A stretch of DNA of 64,000 nucleotides from the NCBI RefSeq assembly GCF_015354445.1, contig NZ_JADKYT010000002.1:744001-808000 (forward strand), read 5' to 3'. The stretch is from Methylophilus sp. QUAN. Lineage in GTDB: Bacteria > Pseudomonadota > Gammaproteobacteria > Burkholderiales > Methylophilaceae. This document shows, one piece after another, positions 45,674 to 54,631 of this stretch (its first letter is position 1; every line of letters begins with the position of its first letter). The notes below the pieces were generated by a model. That model had not been told where the DNA came from. It ran no database searches and saw nothing but the letters and a program-made list of their open reading frames with translations. The translations under genes were made by a program, and so were the position numbers.

Positions 45674-46285
45674 ATGACAACCACGCACAAAGGCCAGCTA
45701 GTCGGCTACATCCGTGTATCTACACTAGACCAGAATACCAGCAGGCAGGAGGAGCAGCTTGCAGGCTTCCAGCTTGATGAGACATTCATCGACAAGGCCA
45801 GCGGTAAGGACACAGCTAGGCCACAGCTTCAAGCAGCGCTTAAGCATTGCCGTAAGGGAGACAAGCTTATAGTCCACTCCATGGACAGGCTAGCGCGTAA
45901 CCTTGATGACCTCAGAGCGATTGTCAAAGGACTGACTGATGAAGGTGTAGCTGTCCAGTTCGTTAAGGAAAGCATGACCTTCACGGGGGAAGACTCTCCG
46001 ATGGCTCAGCTTATGCTGTCTGTCATGGGTGCTTTTGCTGAGTTTGAGCGTACACTCATTAAAGAGCGGCAGCGCGAAGGGATTGCTATAGCCAAGACTA
46101 AGGGTGTCTACACAGGACGCAAGCCAGCCCTCATGGATGACCAGATAAGTGCGTTAGTGGCTAAGGACAAAGCGAACGGACACAAGCAGCGTTCAGCACT
46201 GGCTAAGGAGTTTGGGTTATCTCGGGAGACCCTTTACAAATACCTGAAGTCTGCTGGCGCACCAGCACAGGAGATACAAGCATGA
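45674..46285 (+). CDS. Serine recombinase (resolvase/invertase)
   Basis: The 203-residue protein has the catalytic domain with GYIRVSTLDQN (Ser of the recombinase site), MDRLARNLDDL and an E helix (GAFAEFERTLIKERQREGIA), and a C-terminal helix-turn-helix (AKEFGLSRETLYKYLK). It is of the small resolvase/DNA invertase type. It lies within a different element from the tyrosine integrase, so the element may have two recombination modes. It overlaps the next gene by 4 bases. Confidence 0.92.
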   Translation: MTTTHKGQLVGYIRVSTLDQNTSRQEEQLAGFQLDETFIDKASGKDTARPQLQAALKHCRKGDKLIVHSMDRLARNLDDLRAIVKGLTDEGVAVQFVKESMTFTGEDSPMAQLMLSVMGAFAEFERTLIKERQREGIAIAKTKGVYTGRKPALMDDQISALVAKDKANGHKQRSALAKEFGLSRETLYKYLKSAGAPAQEIQA

Positions 46286-46932
46286 AGTATTACAAAAAGC
46301 ATATTCCTGAGAAATGGCAAGTATTCGCGTATGAGGCGGACGGGTCTCAAGATTCATTTATAAGTAGTGAGATGATTGCAATAACGCAAGAGGAGGCCTC
46401 GGAAATTGCCGATAGTGAGCCTAAAGACGAGCTTGTAGTTGATATTCTAAGGTCTGGTTCTACTCAGAGAAATTGGACTTGGCCTCCTAAAGCATATCAA
46501 GAGGCTATCGGACAAATTGTCGTTTCATCATCTAGCATTGAGGTCTTAGTCAGAACTGTTATCTGGCATGTTGCGGGATTAGATAGCATCACAGGCCGGG
46601 CATTCACAGGTAAAGCGCGGATTAATGAATTGGTCGAAACGCTTAAATCTTTAATAGAACACAAATCCCCACATCTGAATGACCGCATGGCAGGGATTGG
46701 TACAAGAATTAATGAAGCTTTCAAAAGGCGCGCAATGTATGTTCATCAGGTGTGGACAGTTCAAGAGGGTGCCCCAGCGGTTGGCAAACTATTCATTGAA
46801 CGCTACGAACGGTTGGAGAAAATAACGCCGGTTTCACTAACTGAAATGTACAATCTGTCTGACGAAATGCAACAAATCCAAAGCGACTTGATGGTCGCAA
46901 TCTTATACCCATTGTTGCCCACTTCCAGCTAG
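46282..46932 (+). CDS. Unknown helical protein co-transcribed with serine recombinase
   Basis: The 216-residue protein overlaps the recombinase stop (ATGA). It is mostly helical with an RRAMYVH segment near residue 154 that resembles a HEPN-type Rx(4-6)H motif, though this is weak evidence. No signal peptide or membrane segment. The family is not recognised. Confidence 0.6.
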   Translation: MKYYKKHIPEKWQVFAYEADGSQDSFISSEMIAITQEEASEIADSEPKDELVVDILRSGSTQRNWTWPPKAYQEAIGQIVVSSSSIEVLVRTVIWHVAGLDSITGRAFTGKARINELVETLKSLIEHKSPHLNDRMAGIGTRINEAFKRRAMYVHQVWTVQEGAPAVGKLFIERYERLEKITPVSLTEMYNLSDEMQQIQSDLMVAILYPLLPTSS

Positions 46933-47145
46933 CATGGTGTCGGAGCTTAAGAACCCAGCGAAGTCTCTGGCATATCAGGATTCAATAGATAAGACTAAAA
47001 AATGCTTAGGCTTGCGCGGCAGCACTACCTGAGGTGCGGGTCATGGCCATCCATTAGCTATCCCCTGACAGCTAAAGTCTGCTAATCTCCAGCCGTCATA
47101 AATGAATAGTGACATAGACAATCAACAAGAATAACGAGAGCAACT

Positions 47146-47481
47146 ATGCAGAAGTATCTAGGGAAAATATTATTCATAGTCATCACCGCCACAATACTCT
47201 ACGTCGTAAGGGTTTCTTTCGTGGAGCGAGTAGCAGACAAGCAGGTCAAAACAGTTGAGCAGATGCAAGCAAGGCACCAAGCCACGATGGAGCAACGCCT
47301 TGAAGAGCAAAAGGAAGCGCAGGAGCAAAGGCGATTAGACGAACCTGCGCAAGTCTTAGTAAGAGCTAAGGACGTTAGAGCGTGTATGGCAGACCTAGGC
47401 ACTGATACGCTCAACAATGAGGTTATTGAGTGTACTAAAGACCACTACATCACGGCTAAGCGGAGGGATGTGGAGAGGTGA
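47146..47481 (+). CDS. Small membrane-anchored coiled-coil protein
   Basis: The 111-residue protein has an N-terminal membrane segment (about residues 6-24) and a coiled coil rich in Glu and Gln (residues about 35-65), with two cysteines in the C-terminal part. The function is unknown; it sits 4 bases upstream of the next gene's possible GTG start. Confidence 0.55.
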   Translation: MQKYLGKILFIVITATILYVVRVSFVERVADKQVKTVEQMQARHQATMEQRLEEQKEAQEQRRLDEPAQVLVRAKDVRACMADLGTDTLNNEVIECTKDHYITAKRRDVER

Positions 47482-47486
47482 TAGAC

Positions 47487-47870
47487 ATGTCTAAATCAGT
47501 ATCTAGTCTTTGCCTTATGTTGCTCTTTGTCTGCTTCAATACAGCTCAAGCAGAGATTGTAATTCCCACCAAACCCGAAGACTTTACCAGAGACATCTAC
47601 AATAGACTTTCATGTGGCGGTTACGCAATCATGGAATATGAGCGTGGAACTATTGACCGAAGGATAGATATTTATATTGAAGACACATCAAAATATGTTT
47701 GCTCAATTGGTACATATTCAACACCGTATGGCACGTGCCCACCGCCACACTGGTTCTCTGCCGAGTGTGATAAATATTACTCTGCATACACTACAATTTT
47801 GCATGAACGTTTCCTCTTAGAGTTTCCAAATATAAAATGGCCTCCTCACCCGCCACCCCCACTGCCTTAG
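47487..47870 (+). CDS. Small secreted protein of unknown function
   Basis: The product of about 127 residues has a signal peptide (MSKSVSSLCLMLLFVCF, cleavage near AQAE), five cysteines in the mature part and a proline-rich C-terminal end. The start ATG 47487 is preceded by GGAGAG; a GTG at 47478 is also possible. It may be paired with the preceding membrane protein. Confidence 0.55.
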   Translation: MSKSVSSLCLMLLFVCFNTAQAEIVIPTKPEDFTRDIYNRLSCGGYAIMEYERGTIDRRIDIYIEDTSKYVCSIGTYSTPYGTCPPPHWFSAECDKYYSAYTTILHERFLLEFPNIKWPPHPPPPLP

Positions 47871-48067
47871 AGAACTCCTGCCAACTGGCAAAGTTAGGAC
47901 TCTTGAACTGGCGGCTCATTGCCGAGGGTTAAGTGACGCTCAGGAACGACCTACAGCCTCCTATCCAGCCCGAGCTGAGGCTTACCTTTCGCTAGTGCCA
48001 AGCGTTGCCACAGCGTGTACTATGCGCACTGAGAATAATAACTGCGATTCGGATAGTGGGATAAGCC

Positions 48068-48790
48068 ATGACATTACAAGTTATTCAAAACATCAACCTG
48101 GTATCTCTGTTAGATAGCTCCATTAGCCTGACCATGGCCTTTATATGCGGCTCGGTGATTGGCTTTGAGCGTCAGTTCAGACAACGTACAGCGGGACTGA
48201 GGACTAACGTGCTGGTAGCAGTTGGAGCTGCCATCTTTGTCGATATGGGGAACCGTCTCACAGGCAATGAGGGAGCAGTCCATATTGTTGCGTATGTGGT
48301 GTCTGGTATTGGCTTCTTAGGTGCTGGTGTCATTATGCGTGAAGAAGGTAATGTGCGCGGCCTAAACACTGCTGCAACCCTTTGGGGGTCTGCTGCTGTC
48401 GGAGCTTGTGCTGGAGCTGACTTAATCCTTGAGGCTGTGCTGGGGACTATCTTCGTCTTAGCAACCAATACGGTGCTCAGACCCATTGTGAATGGGATTA
48501 ACAGGAAGCCGATTGACACCATGCGTGTTGAAGCGACTAACACGTTCTATGTCATTGCACTCAAAGCGAACCAGAAGGACGCCTTGGCATTGCTAGAAAG
48601 CACCCTAGAAGCTGGCAACTTCCCTGTACAGCAATTACAAATGCATGTGTTTGGTGCTGATAGCATCGAGATTGAGGCAACACTCTTAGCCAACTCCGTT
48701 GAGACCGACTCACTCAATCAAGTTGTAGACACCCTTCTAGCCTCCCCTTTTATCTCCCAGGCATTCTGGAGTCCAAATATAAAAGAGTAG
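48068..48790 (+). CDS. MgtC/SapB family membrane protein
   Basis: The 240-residue protein has the MgtC pattern: an N-terminal GSVIGFERQFRQRTAGLRTNVLVAVGAA-type helix, here GFERQFRQRTAGLRTNVLVA (residues 33-52), followed by several membrane segments (GIGFLGAGVIMREEG) and a soluble C-terminal domain. MgtC relatives help growth under low magnesium and modulate the ATP synthase in some bacteria. It is convergent with a cation efflux gene, so metal handling looks like a theme of the element. Confidence 0.88.
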   Translation: MTLQVIQNINLVSLLDSSISLTMAFICGSVIGFERQFRQRTAGLRTNVLVAVGAAIFVDMGNRLTGNEGAVHIVAYVVSGIGFLGAGVIMREEGNVRGLNTAATLWGSAAVGACAGADLILEAVLGTIFVLATNTVLRPIVNGINRKPIDTMRVEATNTFYVIALKANQKDALALLESTLEAGNFPVQQLQMHVFGADSIEIEATLLANSVETDSLNQVVDTLLASPFISQAFWSPNIKE

Positions 48791-48821
48791 TTACTGAAGA
48801 GAAAGAGCGCTGCATCCAATC

Positions 48822-49511
48822 CTAAATGCGGAATTTTCCGCGTTTAACTGGCATACCTACCGCAACAGCCTGAGGCTGCTTAACTGGCACTAGAGACGAC
48901 GGCCGACGCAACTCTTCAAGCGCATCTTTCAGGACAGACGCAGAGGAATGAAGGAACAGACCAGCAATGAGTGTACCTACCGCAATATCAGGCCAACGAG
49001 AAGTCAGCCAATAACTAGCACCTGCTGCAATCAATACTCCAACATTTGCTATCAGGTCATTGCGAGAGCATAACCAGGTCGAACTCATGTTTAAGTTGTC
49101 GCTTCGGTGTCTATAAAGCATGCCAAAGCAAACAAGGTTAGCAAACAGAGCAAGCACACCTATCGCCCCCATGAGTTCAGCATTAGGCACAACTGGATTT
49201 AAGACCTTATAGCCAGCCTCCAGCAATACGCCAACACCAAAGGCCAGCATGAATACGCCTTTAATCACAGCAGCTAAAGCCTGCCAGCGGAGTGACTTAG
49301 CCAAGACAAACAGGCTGAAGCCGTAGACAATTGCATCACCTAGCATGTCCAGGGAGTCAGCCAGCAGTGACGTTGAGTGAGCAACTATGCCGGAATATGC
49401 CTCAACGACAAACATCACAGCATTGATGACTAGGACAGCCCAAAGCACTCGGCCATGAGATTCCCTTAAAGCCGTTACTTCACATCCTTTGTCTTCGCAG
49501 CAGCTTGCCAT
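48822..49511 (-). CDS. Cation efflux (CDF-type) transporter
   Basis: The 229-residue protein has an N-terminal Cys-rich segment (MASCCEDKGC) that may bind metal, then about six membrane segments with DSLDMLGDAIVYG and RNDLIANVGVL, the acidic membrane motifs of the cation diffusion family. The C-terminal cytoplasmic domain is short. The substrate metal is not clear. It is convergent with the MgtC-like gene; AAATGCGGAA and TTCCGCGTTT between them may be a shared terminator. Confidence 0.85.
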   Translation of the reverse strand: MASCCEDKGCEVTALRESHGRVLWAVLVINAVMFVVEAYSGIVAHSTSLLADSLDMLGDAIVYGFSLFVLAKSLRWQALAAVIKGVFMLAFGVGVLLEAGYKVLNPVVPNAELMGAIGVLALFANLVCFGMLYRHRSDNLNMSSTWLCSRNDLIANVGVLIAAGASYWLTSRWPDIAVGTLIAGLFLHSSASVLKDALEELRRPSSLVPVKQPQAVAVGMPVKRGKFRI

Positions 49512-49637
49512 TAGTGAACCTTGAACATAGTCGGTACGAGTTGATTATACGCCCAGCAACTACCTACAGAGCGTTATCTGGTGAATGCTGAGGCACTAAC
49601 ATTGGCTACAGGTATGAGCTCGGAACTGCTAGGAGAT

Positions 49638-50561
49638 TTAACCCTCTTTGGTTGGTTTTACAATGCTAGTTTCGATGTCAACGGGACGGTCAAAAACATC
49701 ATCTCCAAACCTATTATAGTCATGAAGAAAAGCCTGAAACTGTTTAGACTTTACGGTTTTTTCTGGATTTGCTCTGATATGTTTGTCGAAGCTATCTAGA
49801 TGCTTTTGTGGAATAGTCCTATGCAGCTCTGTCATTTGGTTAGCTTTATCATAGAGGTACCCCTGAAATCCAGCAGGCAAAATGTACTGCCTAGGTGAAA
49901 TCTGACCTGATTTAAGCGCAACTCTGCTGGAGCGCATATCTTTAATATTCGCGACATCAAGTACACCCAGCAGAATGAATGAAGGCAGCTTTGTATAAAT
50001 GAATTTCGACTTGTTATTCCCAATAATATCCATAGCTATGGCTCTTAATAAATAACGATTCATGCTCGGCGGCATATCCGTCATGCTTGTTTTATGGATT
50101 GCTTCTAATGGTATTAGGTGTTGTTCGTATTGAAGTAAATTATCAGCCTCTCCCAATAGATACGCTCTTAAATGCTTTTCGGCTGCATCTTTAAGGGCTA
50201 CTTCTGACTCATCTTTAGGGCGTGGATTCTGGCTTCGGATATAAGTAAGACATCTCCAGCTCATTGAGGCACAGAATTTGGACAGCCAACTGTCATAGTT
50301 AAGCTTTGGAATATTCTTCTCTACATGAGGATAGAAGACCTTGTTAGCAAACTCTCTTTCCCAATTAGAAAATAACTGTTCTCAATCTTCACAAAGCCAA
50401 TACTCTTTTGCCGTGTCTTGGGCGCGTTTATCCATCTGAGTATTCATCCGCAGGTAGCCAGTTATGGATGTATTCTTAAGCCACTTACCAACGAATCTTG
50501 GAATGATATGGCTTTCTTTCAAGACCTTATGTTCACTACATAGCTTGCATACACCCTTCAT
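49638..50561 (-). pseudogene. HNH-type zinc protein interrupted by in-frame TGA
   Basis: Reading on the minus strand from ATG 50561 (GGAGG nine bases upstream), the frame gives a first CxxC (VCKLC), a SHIIPRF motif typical of HNH-like endonuclease-related proteins, and then LCED followed by TGA at 50384-50382. The same frame continues without break to 49638, for a total of about 307 residues, with EQLFSNWEREFA straight after the stop. In related proteins this position is expected to be the second cysteine of CxxC, so the TGA replaces a cysteine. I regard it as a nonsense mutation; the alternative of a selenocysteine is discussed in the findings. Confidence 0.75.
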
Positions 50562-50612
50562 TGCCCCATCCTCCCCAAAGACATGTATTCAAAGCGATTA
50601 TGCCCCCAAAGC

Positions 50613-50659
50613 GCCCCTCAGAATCGATCCCCAGCGCGTTATTTTGGGTCGACCTAGGC
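50613..50659 (+). repeat. 47-bp direct repeat, upstream copy
   Basis: This begins GCCCCTCAGAATCGA and ends GACCTAGGC; it matches the copy at 52322-52368 at 44 of 47 positions. The pair flanks the two PEP-CTERM genes. Confidence 0.9.
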
Positions 50660-50769
50660 AGGCCCATACTGCTCTAGTCCGTTAGGCTTATTTGAATTCT
50701 GCTGTATGTCACAAAAATAACATTTAATCCTAAAGAGTTTTGTACAAAAAAATTAATATTGAGAGAGAT

Positions 50770-51576
50770 ATGTTTAATCGTTTCACCAGTTGCAGTATGG
50801 GTAAGGCTGTTATAAGTGGACTTATCGCGTTGAATAGCCTGTGTGCTCAGGCCACGCTCACCTCTTATAGCTCAAACGGTGTTGACTTGGTTTATAGCTC
50901 AGTCAGCGATGTGACTTGGACTAAAGATGGCAATTTACTTGGCAGCATGATTGCAAGCCAAGGATTCGATACTGTGGTGAATGCGATTATTGCCTCAAGC
51001 CCTACTATAACGAACACTCCAAATGGGTATATTAGTTACAACGACCACAGCTTCTACAGGTTGAATAGCATTTACACCGTCACTGAATCCGATTTCGTTG
51101 ACCCCACTGGCCTTACTACGTGGTGGGGAGCAATGGCTTTTGCAAACTATTTAAACAGCATAAATTATGGCGGTAGCTCCCAGTGGAGGTTACCAACCGC
51201 AGCATATATCGGAAATGATGCATATAACACGAATACTAATGGCGTTATAGAGGGCGATGAATTAACTGAATTGTTTTATCACGAACTAAAAGGCGAGCCC
51301 TATTACAGCGTACCTGACACGATTACCTTTGACAATGAAACAGCAATATTTTGGACGGGTACTGAATTGGCAGCAGATGTCCTACCTTTTGGTAGATACC
51401 AAGCCTGGGCATTCATAAATTTATATGGATTTCAATTTGATAAATTCAAAGATGCTTCATCGCACGCTTGGGTAGTTAGCTCTGGGCAAATAGCGGCTGT
51501 GCCTGAACCTGACAGCTTAGTGATGCTTTTGGCTGGTTTTGGCTTGTTAGGTATAGCTATACGTCGTCATAAGTAA
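50770..51576 (+). CDS. PEP-CTERM protein with DUF1566-type domain
   Basis: The product of about 268 residues has a signal peptide (cleavage near AQAT), a middle region with WWGAMAFANYLNS...WRLPTA, typical of DUF1566, and a PEP-CTERM end (VPEPDSLVMLLAGFGLLG then IRRHK). PEP-CTERM proteins are cleaved by an exosortase and sorted to the outer surface. The exosortase must lie outside this window. The start ATG 50770 is chosen over a TTG at 50740. Confidence 0.82.
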   Translation: MFNRFTSCSMGKAVISGLIALNSLCAQATLTSYSSNGVDLVYSSVSDVTWTKDGNLLGSMIASQGFDTVVNAIIASSPTITNTPNGYISYNDHSFYRLNSIYTVTESDFVDPTGLTTWWGAMAFANYLNSINYGGSSQWRLPTAAYIGNDAYNTNTNGVIEGDELTELFYHELKGEPYYSVPDTITFDNETAIFWTGTELAADVLPFGRYQAWAFINLYGFQFDKFKDASSHAWVVSSGQIAAVPEPDSLVMLLAGFGLLGIAIRRHK

Positions 51577-51679
51577 AAAAGTTGGTTGGCGCTTTCTCGG
51601 CGCATGTACGGCTTATAAAGGTGTCATATTTGAGAACTAATATGACTAAATTATTGTTAATCGCTAACGGAATTTCTAA

Positions 51680-52318
51680 ATGAATAAAATAATACTAAGC
51701 CTTGTCTTGCTGCTCTCATTCCAATCCGTTAGTGCTCGTACTATCGATACGACACCTTACGCTCTTTCAACTGTGACCCCATTTGGTCAACCTGAAACGG
51801 CAACATATGGGCAAACGATATCAATGAAAGGGGAAGATGGAATACTTAACTCCTTTTCATTTTATCTAAGCCCTTTGGATGAAAACATTAAAGCCTATGT
51901 TTACGAGTGGGATGGCTTAAAGGCTACAGGCTCTGCTGTATTCGAAAGCTCTGTAATCAACATTGGAGATAATTTTACTGGGTTTAAGGAGGTTACTTTT
52001 AACCCAAATGTCTTCTTGGATGGAATGCTGAGGTATGTATTATTTCTGTCCACATCAGGATTACATGATAGTACCGCCAATACTAATACTTGGCAGTTAT
52101 CAGTAGGAGGTTATGATGACGGGTATTTTGTCTATACCGACTCGGGCAATGACTTCTCAAAAATCACCTCTACCGACTGGAGCCACAGAGGAGGCTTTTC
52201 GACTGGCGTTTTAGCATTTAAAGCTGAAATCTCAGCCGTCCCTGAACCTGAGCCCCTCACCTTGAGCATTGCTGGACTAGCTCTCTTGGGGATGAAGTTA
52301 AGACATCGCAAACAGTAG
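51680..52318 (+). CDS. PEP-CTERM protein
   Basis: The 212-residue protein has a signal peptide (cleavage near VSAR), a beta-rich middle region and a C-terminal PEP-CTERM signal (VPEPEPLTLSIAGLALLG then KLRHRKQ). It is next to another PEP-CTERM gene, and a 47-bp repeat begins four bases after its stop. The function is unknown; surface or extracellular location is expected. Confidence 0.8.
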   Translation: MNKIILSLVLLLSFQSVSARTIDTTPYALSTVTPFGQPETATYGQTISMKGEDGILNSFSFYLSPLDENIKAYVYEWDGLKATGSAVFESSVINIGDNFTGFKEVTFNPNVFLDGMLRYVLFLSTSGLHDSTANTNTWQLSVGGYDDGYFVYTDSGNDFSKITSTDWSHRGGFSTGVLAFKAEISAVPEPEPLTLSIAGLALLGMKLRHRKQ

Positions 52319-52321
52319 CAG

Positions 52322-52368
52322 GCCCCTCAGAATCGACCTCCAGCGCGTTATTTTGGGTTGACCTAGGC
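52322..52368 (+). repeat. 47-bp direct repeat, downstream copy
   Basis: Second copy of the repeat at 50613-50659, with three mismatches, 1,709 bases downstream. Confidence 0.9.
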
Positions 52369-52452
52369 TTCGGTATTGGCTGGATTTTGAAGCGTTTTTA
52401 GGACTGCTTTAAGAGATACACATTTGTTATTAAAAACAATGAGTTACTATTT

Positions 52453-52757
52453 CCCCACACTAGTGGTAACAGAACACTCCTAAAAGATTAGCTTTAGACA
52501 ATTCAATTCCCCCCTGTAGTGGTAGAGCAACACCAATACATTCCTTAAGCTATTTCAGGATTACCCCACTAGTGGTAAAGACATGCTCAAACTCACTCTT
52601 TAGCTGGCTGAAGTTAGTTCCCCGCCCTAGTGGAGAGGAAACACTCAAGCTCTATCTTAAAGTGTTTATCTTTAATTCCCCCCACTAGTGGTAGAGCAAC
52701 ACTAAAGCTAATTCTAAACGCTACTTACAACTCCCCCTAGTGGTAAGGAAACACTCT
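52453..52757 (+). repeat. Six-copy iteron-like array (CCCCxCACTAGTGGTA...AACACT)
   Basis: TAGTGG occurs at 52461, 52517, 52570, 52628, 52686 and 52738, i.e. every 52-58 bases, each within a unit of about 27 bases with consensus CCCCxCACTAGTGGTAGAG followed by AACACTC. The core CCACTAGTGG is palindromic. Units are degenerate and the spacers between them share CTTTAAG-like stretches, so this is not a CRISPR. It lies in the 722-base gap upstream of the antirepressor gene; the rest of the gap (52769-53040) shows nothing clear. Binding sites for a regulator or a replication/excision protein are plausible. Confidence 0.75.
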
Positions 52758-53040
52758 AAGCGTTCCTTTAAGTATCTTCCTAGTTCTAGTTAGGAGTGAG
52801 CCTTAAACAATGGTTAGACATTATCTCAATGTGTCATTACCGATAACCATCGTTTCATTAGTAATACCAATCTAAGTAACACCCTCCAGCCTAACCCTAG
52901 GCTAATCATCTTTAATTAATCACCATCTTTCTGTCGTACCTTTCTTGATTGCTTCTATAGCTAGCCCTTATTGATGGCTGGTGATGAGGCTATGGGAGAA
53001 GGGACAGTCAGGAGAGGTACAACATAAGGAAGTAATCAAT

Positions 53041-53826
53041 ATGAGTATTAACCAAGTCCGTGATGGACGTTCATTAACTATCAGCCATTCCAATGTCACC
53101 TTTAAGCATTTGCTTAGGTTTGGTCTGAGTGTAGCTTCAGCTAAGCGAGCCATGCGTGTGAGACGTGTCTTGCCATACATGGAGGATGCAACTATCCCGT
53201 GCATTGACGCTAGAAAGCTGTGGTCTAAGCTTGGGAAGCCCCATAAACGATTTACCGATTGGGCTAGCTATCACCTTAAAGGATATATAGACAACCCAAA
53301 TCTAAATGCGGAAATTTCCGTATTTGAAGACTCTAGCAAAGCAGGTAAGCCGACGAAGGATTACATCCTAAGCAGGAACATTGCTGCTCATTTGGCGATG
53401 CAAGCAAACACTGAGCAAGGCTGGGAGGTGCGCTCTTACTTCCTAGACATGGAGCGCATTGTCTTTAAGCTTGCTGAGTTCAACTTTAGCCGAGCTTCAG
53501 TGCCAGTGCGGTTAGACAAGCGCCTGTATGTTGCATCATGCATACGATTCGGCATAGCTAACTCTGTGCAGTATTCGAGCAAGCATCTGAACAATCTCTG
53601 TGAGGTCTTAACTGGCCTTACTGCTGGACAAGTTCGCACAAAGTACAAGAAAACCATTCGAGACATCCTTGAGGGCTTTCCTGAGTATCTGGACTTATAC
53701 AATGATGCCCACGCCTTCGCGGTATCGCTGTATGAATGTAACATTCCATGGAGAAAGATTAAGCCTCTACTGAAGAAGCGTTACAGCCTCAAGATTGACC
53801 TTAAGAAACTCCAAGCCATGCAGTAG
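53041..53826 (+). CDS. AntA/AntB-type antirepressor-like protein
   Basis: The 261-residue protein has an antirepressor-like segment (IDARKLWSKLGKPHKRFTDW, then GKPTKDYILSRNIAAHLAMQ and EVRSYFLDME), arranged as in AntA/AntB domains of phage antirepressors. The C-terminal part is basic and helical. The start ATG 53041 is chosen because AAGGAAG lies upstream; a longer frame from 52981 has no such site. It may control the element's own promoters. Confidence 0.72.
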   Translation: MSINQVRDGRSLTISHSNVTFKHLLRFGLSVASAKRAMRVRRVLPYMEDATIPCIDARKLWSKLGKPHKRFTDWASYHLKGYIDNPNLNAEISVFEDSSKAGKPTKDYILSRNIAAHLAMQANTEQGWEVRSYFLDMERIVFKLAEFNFSRASVPVRLDKRLYVASCIRFGIANSVQYSSKHLNNLCEVLTGLTAGQVRTKYKKTIRDILEGFPEYLDLYNDAHAFAVSLYECNIPWRKIKPLLKKRYSLKIDLKKLQAMQ

Positions 53827-53833
53827 AAACGAT

Positions 53834-53881
53834 AATAGGTAGTGAAAGCTGACCCTTAAAGGGACTCTCTCGCTACCTATT
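53834..53881 (+). terminator. Terminator after antirepressor gene
   Basis: AATAGGTAG and CTACCTATT pair around an inner hairpin (CCCTT and AAGGG) and are followed by a short T-run. Confidence 0.7.
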
Positions 53882-53960
53882 TTGTTAATAACCTTATGCT
53901 TTAGTCGGGTATTAATGTCTGTATCTATGTATGCTTCGTAGATTAAGCCAAAGGATGAGC

Positions 53961-54308
53961 TTAGTATTCACCTATAACTCGTAACCTTTCGGATGCTTCA
54001 GTCACTTTCGCTTCTAATGACGCTAGCGTTTTAAACCATAATGGCTCACTTAAACCATCAGCCTCCAGGGGAGGACACCATTCCTTATGTAACCAGAAAA
54101 GGCGTGGGACGCTTCGACTAAGATTGCTTAAGTCATCCTGAACAAACCCTTCTACCAAAAGCCTATTAGCTTCTAAAGCGGCCTCTTGGAGGGTCTCAAT
54201 ACTATCCACATATTGCTTACTTTCCTGAAGGGCAGGAATAAGCAAATTAATAAAGCCTATGAGGCTTCTCAACTGCTCGACTCGTTGCTTTTCAGAAAAG
54301 TAATGCAT
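53961..54308 (-). CDS. Unknown small protein near the right end of the element
   Basis: The 115-residue helical protein has no signal peptide or motif that I recognise. A GAGG lies only two bases before the ATG, so translation may be coupled to the small gene 15 bases upstream. It is the largest minus-strand frame near attR. Confidence 0.5.
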   Translation of the reverse strand: MHYFSEKQRVEQLRSLIGFINLLIPALQESKQYVDSIETLQEAALEANRLLVEGFVQDDLSNLSRSVPRLFWLHKEWCPPLEADGLSEPLWFKTLASLEAKVTEASERLRVIGEY

Positions 54309-54323
54309 AGCCTCAAGTATACA

Positions 54324-54482
54324 TTAGCAGAGGATGACCTTAAGCTTCCCTCCAAGCAACACATTAAGCGCCCCACCCTCTCTCCATGTCTCGAATAAGC
54401 CAGAGGACTCTACTGTCTCGAAAGCGATACGGTGAGCGAAAGGTGTTGTCAGTTTGTTAAGAGTTGAAGCTAAGCGCTGCAT
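54324..54482 (-). CDS. Small open reading frame upstream of 53961-54308
   Basis: A 52-residue frame starts at ATG 54482 with AAGGA 7 bases upstream, reads MQRLASTLNKLTTPFAHRI and ends KLKVILC. Codons look normal and the ribosome site is good. It precedes the next minus-strand gene by 15 bases, so the two probably form one transcript reading away from the right att site. No family is recognised. Confidence 0.5.
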   Translation of the reverse strand: MQRLASTLNKLTTPFAHRIAFETVESSGLFETWREGGALNVLLGGKLKVILC

Positions 54483-54544
54483 GTTTATTCCTTATATATG
54501 TTGTCGTAAAAATACATCAACGAGCTAAGAAACATCACGCAAAA

Positions 54545-54569
54545 CGTAAGGTAAAAGCGTAAGGTAAAA
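54545..54569 (+). repeat. Right arm-type sites
   Basis: Two tandem CGTAAGGTAAAA copies at 54545-54556 and 54558-54569, 62 bases inside the right core, match the pair at the left end in sequence, spacing and orientation. Confidence 0.75.
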
Positions 54570-54631
54570 AGAAAAAGCCTGCACTCTGTAACATATTGAT
54601 TAGTAACAGAAAACAGGCTTCACTTTACTGC

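Noticed and set aside
50382..50384. TGA as selenocysteine codon
   Set aside because: TGA is the stop in many genes here, the following hairpin (TTTTC and GGAAA) is weak, and the protein family normally uses zinc cysteines; nonsense mutation is simpler. Kept as a finding to check.
50613..52368. 47-bp repeats as IS target duplications
   Set aside because: They are too long for target duplications and no transposase lies between them.
52453..52757. Possible CRISPR array
   Set aside because: Units are degenerate, with 27-base cores of variable sequence and linkers that share sequence; no cas genes are nearby. Iteron-like binding sites fit better.
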